Both the position numbers and the translations under genes were made by a program. Below the pieces are notes generated by a model. That model was not told where the DNA came from, searched no databases, and saw only the letters and a program-made list of their open reading frames with translations. A DNA stretch of 64,000 nt, from positions 124,001 to 188,000 of the forward strand of contig NZ_CANKYS010000004.1 of NCBI RefSeq assembly GCF_947488025.1. Direction: 5' to 3'. Positions 1 through 7,177 of this stretch are shown piece by piece. Source of the DNA: an uncultured Nocardioides sp. Lineage in GTDB: Bacteria; Actinomycetota; Actinomycetes; Propionibacteriales; Nocardioidaceae. The stretch's first letter is position 1; every line of letters begins with the position of its first letter.

Positions 1-39
1 GACGATTCCACACATGTTGGTCGTTTCCTGTCCGTAGAT

Positions 40-300
40 CTATCCGTAGACGATGCGTCGCAGCTGGCGCTCGGAGAGCTCCGGGGCGGCCACGACACGC
101 TGGGCGAGCTCCTCGGCGATGCGCGCGAAGATCTCGGGGTTCTTGGCGCCGTACGTCTTGAGGCTCGCGTGGCGGGCCCGGACGTAGTCCTCCACCGGCT
201 GGGCGTGGAAGGCGATCACGTCCTCGACCACCCGGGCGGCCTCGCCCGGCGTCAACGACGTGGTGGCGACGACGTGGGCGACGAGAGCGGGGTCCGGCAC
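40..300 (-). CDS. Small conserved actinobacterial protein, unknown function
   Basis: This 86-residue protein starts at a GTG at 300. A TTG at 336 would add twelve residues that do not look like protein. The body (LTPGEAARVVEDVIAFH near the start, LSERQLRRIVYG at the end) is charged and probably helical, with no signal peptide or membrane segment. From memory, similar short proteins occur in other actinomycetes without a known role, so I assign none. No good Shine-Dalgarno is visible. The gene diverges from the small gene at 549. Third positions are strongly G/C, which supports it being a real gene. Confidence 0.75.
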   Translation of the reverse strand: MPDPALVAHVVATTSLTPGEAARVVEDVIAFHAQPVEDYVRARHASLKTYGAKNPEIFARIAEELAQRVVAAPELSERQLRRIVYG

Positions 301-548
301 CCCAGGATGATGGATGGTCGACCGGCCGAACGGCAACTTCCTGCCCGAAATCGGGCAAGGATCGCCATTCCCAAGTCTGTCTGGCTCGGTCAGGCGCGTC
401 CCACGCGTCCCAAGTGGGGCGTCAGGCGGCAGTCCGGGCGCCTTGGTGCCCTCCCGGTGGGGGAAACGCGCGCCTTCTCAGCGAAAAGGTGGTGCGCAGG
501 TGGGGACGTGCTAGCCTAGGTGAACACGAGGTGAACAGGAGGTGTCAC

Positions 549-674
549 ATGAGCAAGCAGTCGATGACCGGCGCGCCGGTGTGCACCTGGGTCGCCGTCA
601 CGGATGCGTCGGGTCGCACCCGCATGGAGGCGCGCTGGACGACCGCCACCACGGTCGTCACCCGAGCCGCCTGA
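549..674 (+). CDS. 41-residue small protein, unknown function
   Basis: A very short ORF begins at an ATG preceded by a strong ribosome binding site (aggaggtg, four bases upstream). The product contains CTWVAVTDASGRTRMEARWT, which reads like a compact folded segment, followed by a Thr/Val tail. It has one Cys, no signal peptide and no membrane helix. A 14-bp hairpin lies just after the stop, so it looks like a monocistronic unit with its own terminator. Function is unknown. The strong SD and the terminator are the main reasons to accept such a short gene. Confidence 0.65.
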   Translation: MSKQSMTGAPVCTWVAVTDASGRTRMEARWTTATTVVTRAA

Positions 675-688
675 CCCAGGTCACCAGC

Positions 689-719
689 ACGAGCCACGCC
701 CCACCGGGGCGTGGCTCGT
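689..719. terminator. Strong hairpin, probable terminator of the 549 gene
   Basis: The two 14-base arms at 689-702 and 706-719 pair perfectly around a three-base loop. No T-run follows, as is usual for actinobacterial terminators. It separates the small gene at 549 from the yceI promoter region. Confidence 0.75.
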
Positions 720-746
720 CGGCATTTCCCCACGCGACATGTGCGC

Positions 747-801
747 CCGGGAATGATCCCGGACGCTCCTCCGTTATGGTGGTTGAAAGTTCTACCAACA
801 C
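747..801 (+). promoter_or_regulatory. yceI promoter/operator region
   Basis: An inverted repeat (CCGGGA-atga-TCCCGG, 747-762) lies upstream of TATGGT at 775-780, a possible -10. Next comes ggttgaaagttctaccaac at 781-799. The last element closely resembles the sequence beside the inverted repeat in front of the luciferase-like gene (about 14990-15008), so the two promoters may share a regulator, possibly of MarR type. The regulator itself is inferred; none is encoded next to either gene. Confidence 0.45.
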
Positions 802-822
802 CCACCAGCACCAGGAGCTCCC

Positions 823-1392
823 ATGACCACCGGTTTCGACGCCCCCACCACCGCCATCGACGACATCACCGGCGACTACACCATCGACGCCAGCCACAGC
901 CGCCTCGGCTTCGTGGCCCGCCACGCCATGGTGACCAAGGTCCGCGGCCAGTTCGGCGCCTTCGAGGGCACCGCCCGCATCGACGAGGCGAACCCGTCGG
1001 CGTCCAAGGTCGACCTCACCATCCAGGTCGCGTCCGTCGACACCGGCAGCGCCGACCGTGACGGCCACCTCAAGTCCGGCGACTTCTTCGACGTCGAGAC
1101 CTACCCCACGATGACCTTCACCTCCACCGACGTGAAGCGCGACGGCTCCGACTGGGCCGTGACCGGCGACCTGACCATCAAGGACGTGACGAAGCCCGTC
1201 ACCATCGAGTTCGAGCAGACCGGCTCGGCGCGCGACCCCTTCGGCAACCTCCGCGTCGGCTTCGAGGGCGAGACCACCATCAACCGCAAGGACTGGGGCC
1301 TCACCTGGAACGCCGCCCTCGAGACCGGCGGCGTCCTCGTCTCCGAGAAGATCAAGCTCGAGTTCGACGTCTCGGCGATCCGCAACGCCTGA
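823..1392 (+). CDS. YceI family protein (lipid-binding beta-barrel)
   Basis: The 189-residue product matches the YceI family, eight-stranded barrels that bind polyisoprenoid-like lipids. The YceI pattern is visible: YTIDASHSRLGFVARHAMVTK near residue 20, a central block with HLKSGDFFDVETYPTMTF, DLTIKDVTKPVTIEFE, and the end FGGN-like region with NRKDWGLTWNAALETGG. There is no signal peptide, so unlike E. coli YceI it is probably cytoplasmic, as is common in actinobacteria. The ATG has the SD aggagctccc. Length is normal. In actinobacteria these genes are often induced by organic stress; the shared operator-like element upstream fits that. Confidence 0.93.
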   Translation: MTTGFDAPTTAIDDITGDYTIDASHSRLGFVARHAMVTKVRGQFGAFEGTARIDEANPSASKVDLTIQVASVDTGSADRDGHLKSGDFFDVETYPTMTFTSTDVKRDGSDWAVTGDLTIKDVTKPVTIEFEQTGSARDPFGNLRVGFEGETTINRKDWGLTWNAALETGGVLVSEKIKLEFDVSAIRNA

Positions 1393-1393
1393 T

Positions 1394-1620
1394 CCCACCG
1401 GGCACTTCGTGCCCGTCACGGACGCCCACCGGGCACTTCCTGCCCGTCACGGACGCCCACCGGGCACTTCCTGCCCGTCACGGACGCCCACCGGGCACTT
1501 CCTGCCTGTTGTACGCGCCAACGCCCCCTTCCTCGTACGAGGGAGGGGGCGCTGTCACGTATCGGGAACGGGCAGGAACCGCCCGGTCACCACGCAGGAC
1601 GGGCAGGAACCGCCCGGTCA
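1394..1620. repeat. 31-bp tandem repeats in an inverted arrangement
   Basis: Four head-to-tail copies of a 31-bp unit start at 1394, 1425, 1456 and 1487; the last is incomplete. Each contains the small palindrome cgggca-cttcc-tgcccg. Two further units with the same 31-bp spacing (from 1568 and 1599) are in the opposite orientation. A 14-bp hairpin (1522-1551) sits between the two sets. The block fills the gap between the convergent yceI and helicase genes and ends at the helicase stop codon. There are no unique spacers, so it is not a CRISPR. Confidence 0.85.
1522..1551. terminator. Bidirectional terminator hairpin between yceI and the helicase
   Basis: The arms 1522-1535 and 1538-1551 pair over 14 bp with one G-T pair and a two-base loop. 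It lies midway between two convergent genes, so it could stop transcription from both sides. Confidence 0.6.
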
Positions 1621-3360
1621 GCGGGGGTTCTTGCCCTGGTAGCCGCCGCTCTTGCGCCCACCCTGGCCGCCGTGCCCGCCGCCGGGACGGCCGCGGAAGG
1701 GGCCCTTGTCGGGCTTGATCTCGATGAGCTTGCCGGAGATCCGGGTGCCGGCCAGCCGGTCGAGCGTGCCGGGGGGCAGCTCGGCGGGGAGCTCGACGAC
1801 GGAGAAGTCCGGCTTGATCGAGATGTAGCCGAAGTCGCCGCGCGACAGCCCGCCCTCGTTGGCCAGGGCGCCGACGATCTGGCGCGGCTCGACCTTGTGC
1901 CGCTTGCCGACCTCGATGCGGTACGCCGCCATCGGCGCGCCGCTGCGCGACTCGCGCGGTGCCCGGTCGGCCTTGCCGCCGTGGCTCGAGCGCTCCTCGA
2001 AGGAGCGGGAGCGCTGCTCGGGCTCGGGGTCGAGCAGCAGCGGCTGCTCGCCGTGCATCACCGCGGCGAGCGCAGCGGCGACGTCGACCTCGGACACGTC
2101 GTGCTCACTGACGTAGTGGGACACCACGTCGCGGAAGAAGTCGATGCGCTCGGGCTGGGTCAGCGCCTGGGTGATCTGGTCGTCGAAGCGGGTCAGGCGG
2201 GTGGCATTGACGTCGTCGACGGTGGGCAGCTGCATCTGGGTCAGCGGCTGGCGGGTGGCCTTCTCGATCGCGCGGAGCAGGTGACGCTCGCGCGGGGTGA
2301 CGAAGGCGATCGAGTCGCCGCTGCGGCCCGCGCGACCCGTACGGCCGATGCGGTGGACGTAGGACTCGGTGTCGGTGGGGATGTCGTAGTTGACGACGTG
2401 GCTGATGCGCTCGACGTCGAGGCCGCGGGCCGCGACGTCGGTGGCGACGAGGATGTCGAGCTTGCCGGCCTTGAGCTGGTTGACCGTGCGCTCGCGCTGC
2501 ACCTGGGCGACGTCGCCGTTGATCGCCATCGCGGAGTAGCCGCGCGCTCGCAGCTTCTCGGCGAGCGTCTCGGTCTCGTTCTTGGTGCGGACGAAGACGA
2601 TCATCCCCTCGAAGTTCTCGACCTCGAGGATGCGCGTGAGGGCGTCGACCTTCTGCGGGTAGGACACGATCAGGTAGCGCTGGGTGATCGTGGAGGAGGT
2701 GGTCGTCTTGTTCTTGACGGTGATCTCGACCGGGTCCGCGAGGTACTTCTTCGAGATCCGGCGGATCTGTGCCGGCATCGTCGCGGAGAACAGGGCCACG
2801 TGCTTGTCGTCCGGGGTGTCGGCGAGGATCGTCTCGACGTCCTCGGCGAAGCCCATCTTGAGCATCTCGTCGGCCTCGTCGAGGACGAGGAAGCGCAGCT
2901 CGCTCAGGTCGAGCGTGCCCTTCTCGAGGTGGTCCATGATGCGGCCGGGCGTGCCGACGACGACGTGCACGCCGCGACGCAGCGCGGAGAGCTGCACGCC
3001 GTAGCCCTGGCCGCCGTAGATGGGCAGCACGCGCACGCCCTTCATGTGGGCGGCGTACTTCTCGAAGGCTTCAGACACCTGCAGCGCGAGCTCACGGGTC
3101 GGGGCCAGGACGAGGGCCTGCGGCGTCTTCTGCGAGAAGTCGAGCTGCGACAGGATCGGCAGCGCGAAGGCGGCCGTCTTGCCGGTGCCGGTCTGGGCGA
3201 GGCCGACGACGTGGCGCCCCTCGAGCAGCGGCGGGATGGTCAGGGCCTGGATCTGCGAGGGAGTCTCGTAGCCGACGTCCGACAACGCCTTGAGGACCTC
3301 CGGCGCGAGGCCGAGGTCGGAGAAGGTCTGCTGGGGTGCGTCGGGCTGCTCATCACTCAC
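1618..3360 (-). CDS. deaD: DEAD-box ATP-dependent RNA helicase (DeaD/CsdA type)
   Basis: The 580-residue RNA helicase has a complete motif set: Q-motif region FSDLGLAPEVLKAL (from about 12), AQTGTGKTAAF (I), PTRELAL (Ia), GTPGR (Ib), VLDEADEML (II), FSATMP (III), ATDVAARGLDV (V) and HRIGRTGRAGRSG (VI). A DbpA-like RNA-binding domain follows (about 475-550, AYRIEVGKRHKVEPRQIVG), then a Gly/Arg tail. This architecture is that of DeaD/CsdA, which remodels RNA in ribosome assembly, cold response and decay. The GTG at 3360 is chosen because homology begins right after it; an ATG at 3399 adds 13 Arg-rich residues. The helicase converges on yceI. Confidence 0.95.
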   Translation of the reverse strand: MSDEQPDAPQQTFSDLGLAPEVLKALSDVGYETPSQIQALTIPPLLEGRHVVGLAQTGTGKTAAFALPILSQLDFSQKTPQALVLAPTRELALQVSEAFEKYAAHMKGVRVLPIYGGQGYGVQLSALRRGVHVVVGTPGRIMDHLEKGTLDLSELRFLVLDEADEMLKMGFAEDVETILADTPDDKHVALFSATMPAQIRRISKKYLADPVEITVKNKTTTSSTITQRYLIVSYPQKVDALTRILEVENFEGMIVFVRTKNETETLAEKLRARGYSAMAINGDVAQVQRERTVNQLKAGKLDILVATDVAARGLDVERISHVVNYDIPTDTESYVHRIGRTGRAGRSGDSIAFVTPRERHLLRAIEKATRQPLTQMQLPTVDDVNATRLTRFDDQITQALTQPERIDFFRDVVSHYVSEHDVSEVDVAAALAAVMHGEQPLLLDPEPEQRSRSFEERSSHGGKADRAPRESRSGAPMAAYRIEVGKRHKVEPRQIVGALANEGGLSRGDFGYISIKPDFSVVELPAELPPGTLDRLAGTRISGKLIEIKPDKGPFRGRPGGGHGGQGGRKSGGYQGKNPR

Positions 3361-3453
3361 CCTCCAACGGTAGGGCCTCAGGCGGGAACGCGACATTCCC
3401 CGAGCCCGGATAACCGCGCGACAACCCCCCACGTGAGCAAGCACACTCCCCCC

Positions 3454-4371
3454 ATGCGAGATGCGATGCCGGATCTGCCCGAGGGACTCACCACGCGGCC
3501 GTTGCAGAAGTCCGACGCCCACGCCGTCTTCGTGCTGATGGCGGCGCAGGAGCTCGAGGACATCGGGCAGGTCGCCATCGAGGAGGCCGACATCGTCAGC
3601 GACTGGGCCAAGCCCAGCCACGACCTGGCCGCCCGCTCGGTCGGCGTCCTCGACGGCGACACCCTCGTCGCGTACGCCGAGCTGATGGGCGTCGACCGCG
3701 CCGACACCTCCGTGCTGCCCTCCCACCGCGGTCGCGGCATCGGCACCTGGCTGGCCCACTGGCTCGTCGACCTCGGCCGCAGCCTGGGCTCCCCGGTCGT
3801 CGGGATGCCCGTGCCGCAGGGCTCGCCGGGCGACCGGCTGCTCGAGCAGCTCGGCTTCCGCGTGCGGTGGACGAGCTGGGTGCTCAAGCTGCCCGAGGGC
3901 GCGACCATCCCCGAGCGCGCGCTGCCGGAGGGCTACGTCGTACGCACCGCCGAGCCGGAGGAGCTGCCGACCGCCCACGACGTCCTCGAGGACGCCTTCC
4001 TGGAGTGGTCGGTGCGCGAGCGGGAGCCGTTCGAGGACTTCGCCGCCGCGACCTCCGGCCGGCCCGGCTTCGAGCCGTGGAACCTGCGCGTGGCCCTCGA
4101 CCCCGAGGGGGCCGTGGTCGGCGTCTCGCTGGTCCTGGTCTCCGACGACGGCGCGACGGCGTACGTCGACCGGCTCGCCGTCCGGCGCGACCAGCGCAAC
4201 CGCGGTATCGCCCAGGCGCTGCTCGTCGACTCCTTCGCCCGGGGCCGCGAGCACGGCACGCGCACCTCCGAGCTCAGCACCGACTCGCGCACGGGAGCGC
4301 TGCCGATGTACGAGCGTGTCGGGATGGTCGTCGACCATGTCTGGGTCAACCGCGCGATGGACCTCGGCTGA
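3454..4371 (+). CDS. Tandem-domain GNAT N-acetyltransferase
   Basis: The 305-residue product carries two GNAT folds. The first has the acetyl-CoA loop SHRGRGIGTWLAHWL near residue 90. The second has LAVRRDQRNRGIAQALL near 250 and ends in the usual MYERVGM segment. The layout resembles MshD-like double acetyltransferases, but the substrate cannot be told from sequence. ATG 3454 is taken as the start; ATG 3466 is equally possible. No SD is evident, so the message may be leaderless. The helicase diverges about 90 bp upstream. Confidence 0.88.
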   Translation: MRDAMPDLPEGLTTRPLQKSDAHAVFVLMAAQELEDIGQVAIEEADIVSDWAKPSHDLAARSVGVLDGDTLVAYAELMGVDRADTSVLPSHRGRGIGTWLAHWLVDLGRSLGSPVVGMPVPQGSPGDRLLEQLGFRVRWTSWVLKLPEGATIPERALPEGYVVRTAEPEELPTAHDVLEDAFLEWSVREREPFEDFAAATSGRPGFEPWNLRVALDPEGAVVGVSLVLVSDDGATAYVDRLAVRRDQRNRGIAQALLVDSFARGREHGTRTSELSTDSRTGALPMYERVGMVVDHVWVNRAMDLG

Positions 4372-4566
4372 GTCGAGGAAACCGCATCTCGGCGTGTCGT
4401 CCCGCCTCGGATTCCGTCAGATCAGCCCGGTCTAGACAGGCTGTTCGTCCCTCAGACCTGTCCTAGTTCTGTGCCGTTGATGGGATTAACATCGAGCGAC
4501 ACCGTTCGGGCGGTGTCTCGGCGAGGGCGTGGGGCCCTTGCCTTTCGCAAATTGTGGGGGTTTGAC

Positions 4567-5403
4567 GTGCAAGAGCTACATGCATTGGTCGTCGAGGACG
4601 ATCCGGACATCTCGTCGGCGTTGGTGGAGACCCTCGAGGGGGCGGGTTTCCGCGTCACCTCGGCGCCGGACGGACGCCAGGCGGTGAGCGCCGCAGCAGC
4701 CGACCCGCCCGACCTGGTCACGCTCGACCTGACGCTGCCGCACATGGACGGCATCGAGGTGTGCCGGCGCATCCGCGAGACCAGCGACTGCTACATCGTC
4801 ATCGTGTCCGCGCGGTCCGACGAGGTCGACAAGCTCATCGGCCTCGAAGTCGGGGCGGACGACTTCGTCCTCAAGCCGTTCTCGCCGCGCGAGCTGCGCG
4901 CACGCGTGGCGGCGCTGTTCCGCCGGCCGCGCACGGCGACGGCGGTCGAGGAGCCGGTCAACGGCCGCGCGCCGCAGGTCCCGAGCCCGTCCCAGCCGGT
5001 GGACGACCCGACCACGATCTCCGCGGGAGCGGGGCTGGTCATCAACTCCGCCCGCCGCGAGGTGCAGGTCGACGGCACGATCGTGGACCTGACCCGCATC
5101 GAGTACGACGTCCTGGAGTACCTCGCGACGCACCTCTCGCGGGTGTGCACCCGTGAGGAGATGGTGCTCGCGATCTGGAGCAGCGCGCTCACCCACGACC
5201 ACCACCTCGTGGACGTGCACGTGGCCAACCTGCGCGGCAAGCTGCGCCGTCACTCCGACGCCACCTGGATCCACACGATCCGCGGCATCGGCTACCGGAT
5301 GGACCGCGAGGGCGAGGACCAGCAGGACCGTCGCGCCGGCGGAGGTCCCTACCTCGTCGCCCGGATCGACTCGGAGGACTGGGCCCGGGGCCTGGACTTC
5401 TGA
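4567..5403 (+). CDS. Orphan OmpR/PhoB-type response regulator (1 of 2)
   Basis: The 278-residue regulator starts at the GTG at 4567 behind a G-rich SD. The receiver has the acidic pair E10-D11-D12, phospho-acceptor D54 (VTLDLTLPHMDG), the conserved Ser (VIVSARSDE) and Lys (FVLKPFSPREL). After a Pro-rich linker comes a winged-helix domain with DLTRIEYDVLEYL, ANLRGKL and HTIRGIGYRM. No histidine kinase is encoded nearby. The next gene is a close paralogue, so the pair arose by tandem duplication. The roughly 195 bp upstream (4372-4566) holds no gene and must carry the promoter, but I cannot define it. Confidence 0.93.
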   Translation: MQELHALVVEDDPDISSALVETLEGAGFRVTSAPDGRQAVSAAAADPPDLVTLDLTLPHMDGIEVCRRIRETSDCYIVIVSARSDEVDKLIGLEVGADDFVLKPFSPRELRARVAALFRRPRTATAVEEPVNGRAPQVPSPSQPVDDPTTISAGAGLVINSARREVQVDGTIVDLTRIEYDVLEYLATHLSRVCTREEMVLAIWSSALTHDHHLVDVHVANLRGKLRRHSDATWIHTIRGIGYRMDREGEDQQDRRAGGGPYLVARIDSEDWARGLDF

Positions 5404-5580
5404 CGCGGCTCCAGCGGGACGCGTGACCCCCTCGTAGGGGGGTGCTGCACCCCGTTCGACCACGCTTTCCACCTGCCGCCGCCTACCATCGGCTGCAGGT
5501 GGGGAGCGCGACCGTGCCCGCCCTGTTTCAACCTGCGTGCGGCAGGGTAGGTGAACGGTCAACCACTGGGGAGCAGACGG

Positions 5581-6339
5581 ATGATGAACGCACGGACAGC
5601 CGTGGTCGTCGAGGACGACCACGATGTCGGCGACGCCATCTCCCAGCTGCTCGACCAGGCCGGCTTCGACGTGACCGTCGCGCGTACGGGCGGTGAGGCG
5701 CTGACCGTCATCGGTGACGCGCGTCCCGACCTGGTCACGCTCGACCTCACCCTGCCCGACATCGACGGGGTGGAGGTCTGTCGGCAGATCCGCACCGTGA
5801 GCGACTGCTACGTCATCGTCGTCAGCGGCCGCACCGCCGAGGTGGACCGCCTCATCGGGCTCGAGGTCGGCGCCGACGACTACCTGGTCAAGCCGTTCTC
5901 GATGCGCGAGCTGCAGGCCCGGGTGGCCGCACTCTTCCGGCGTCCGCGCAGCAGCGAGACCGGCCCCGCCGCAGCCGTGACGACGGCCGCGCCCGTGGCG
6001 GACCCGGTGCCCGACGCCGACCCGACGAGCATGGACGGCTGCAGCGACCTGACCCTCAACCGCGGTTCGCGCGAGGTGCTGGTGTCGGGCCGCGAGGTCG
6101 ACCTCACCCGCACCGAGTTCGACCTGCTCGCCCACCTCGTCGGCCACCCCGGCGTCGTGGTGCCCCGCGAGGAGCTGATGCGCGCGGTGTGGGCGAGCGA
6201 CTTCGTCCCCGACAGCACCCACGTCGTCGACGTCCACCTGGCCAACCTGCGCCGCAAGCTCCGCAGCGCGGCGGGGAGCAACCAGTGGATCCGCACGATC
6301 CGGGGCGTCGGCTTCCGCTTCGACCCCTGCTGTCCCTGA
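5581..6339 (+). CDS. Orphan OmpR/PhoB-type response regulator (2 of 2)
   Basis: This paralogue of the preceding gene has 252 residues from ATG 5581 (SD ggggag, eight bases away; ATG 5584 is an alternative). The receiver has VVVEDDHDVG, phospho-acceptor D55 (VTLDLTLPDIDG), VVSGRT and LVKPFSMREL. The winged-helix output domain has DLTRTEFDLLAHL, ANLRRKL and RTIRGVGFRF. A block around residue 100 (LIGLEVGADDYLVKPF) is almost the same in both paralogues. No partner kinase is present. A 6-bp C/G hairpin at 5426-5443 lies between the two genes, so they may be transcribed separately. Confidence 0.93.
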   Translation: MMNARTAVVVEDDHDVGDAISQLLDQAGFDVTVARTGGEALTVIGDARPDLVTLDLTLPDIDGVEVCRQIRTVSDCYVIVVSGRTAEVDRLIGLEVGADDYLVKPFSMRELQARVAALFRRPRSSETGPAAAVTTAAPVADPVPDADPTSMDGCSDLTLNRGSREVLVSGREVDLTRTEFDLLAHLVGHPGVVVPREELMRAVWASDFVPDSTHVVDVHLANLRRKLRSAAGSNQWIRTIRGVGFRFDPCCP

Positions 6340-6466
6340 CCCGGGCCGCACACCTTCCGCGGCACCCCCGCCGCAGGGGTGGGCTCGCCGCCGGCGAGAC
6401 ATCAGGATCCCCTCAAGTCGGTGGAACGACGGGTCCATGAGGCGCAAAGAGCAGTACCTTGACCCC

Positions 6467-7117
6467 ATGGTCATTCGAGTCGCGCTGGTCAACGACGACG
6501 AGGTCGTCGTCCGCGGCCTCGACGCGATGATGCGCAGCTACGGCCACCGCGTCGAGGTGGTCGAGCTGGTGGCGGGCAAGCCCGTCGCCCAGCCGGTCGA
6601 CGTCGCCCTCTACGACACCTTCGGGATGGGTCAGGGCAACGGTCCCGCCGTACGCCACCTCGTCGAGAGCCCGCAGGTGCGCTCCGTCGCGGTCTACACG
6701 TGGAACTTCCAGCCGTGGCTGACCCGCGACACGCTCAGCCAGGGCGTCCGCGGCTACCTGTCCAAGAGCCTCCCGGCCTCCCGCCTCGTCGACGCCGTCA
6801 CGGCGATCTCGTCGGGGCAGCTCGTCGTCTCGCCCTCGCGGGGCCGCTCGCCGCTCGTCGGCGGCGACTGGCCCGGCCGCGAGGAGGGCCTCACCGCGCG
6901 CGAGGCCGAGGTGCTGTCACTGATCACGATGGGCCTGAGCAACCAGGAGATCGCCGAGCGCACGCTGCTGTCGCTCAACTCGATCAAGTCCTACATCCGC
7001 TCGGCCTACCGCAAGATCGACGTCGACTCGCGCTCGCGAGCGGTGCTGTGGGGCGTCGAGCACGGCATGCGCGCCGACCGGGTGCGCATCAACGGCTCTC
7101 CGGCCCGCGAGGCCTGA
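6467..7117 (+). CDS. LuxR/NarL-type response regulator with YTWN receiver motif
   Basis: The 216-residue regulator has a receiver-like N-terminus that keeps NDD (9-11), D50 in ALYDTFG, a Thr in VAVYTWNFQP, and Lys in YLSKSL. The LuxR helix-turn-helix (LTAREAEVLSLITMGLSNQE, then LNSIKSYIRSAYRKI) is complete. The receiver is atypical: the usual DxxMP after the Asp is replaced by DTFGM. A paralogue with further decay lies at 16523. ATG 6467 is preferred over 6437 because the receiver strand starts there. It follows two orphan OmpR-type regulators, with no kinase in sight. Confidence 0.9.
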   Translation: MVIRVALVNDDEVVVRGLDAMMRSYGHRVEVVELVAGKPVAQPVDVALYDTFGMGQGNGPAVRHLVESPQVRSVAVYTWNFQPWLTRDTLSQGVRGYLSKSLPASRLVDAVTAISSGQLVVSPSRGRSPLVGGDWPGREEGLTAREAEVLSLITMGLSNQEIAERTLLSLNSIKSYIRSAYRKIDVDSRSRAVLWGVEHGMRADRVRINGSPAREA

Positions 7118-7177
7118 GCCGGGCACCGGCCCGTCCGCGTTTCCACCGACCCCGGTCGGTCGCCGTACCCTCCTCCG

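Noticed and set aside
1394..1516. CRISPR array (31-bp period)
   Set aside because: The whole 31-bp unit repeats with no unique spacers, and no cas genes are present.
3361..4338. N-terminal extension of the helicase frame
   Set aside because: It lies opposite the GNAT gene, and DEAD-box homology starts only after 3360.
4576..6492. 638-residue minus-strand ORF opposite the response regulators
   Set aside because: It is the complement of two clear OmpR-type genes; the translation is Val/Gly/Asp/Arg-rich shadow sequence without family motifs.
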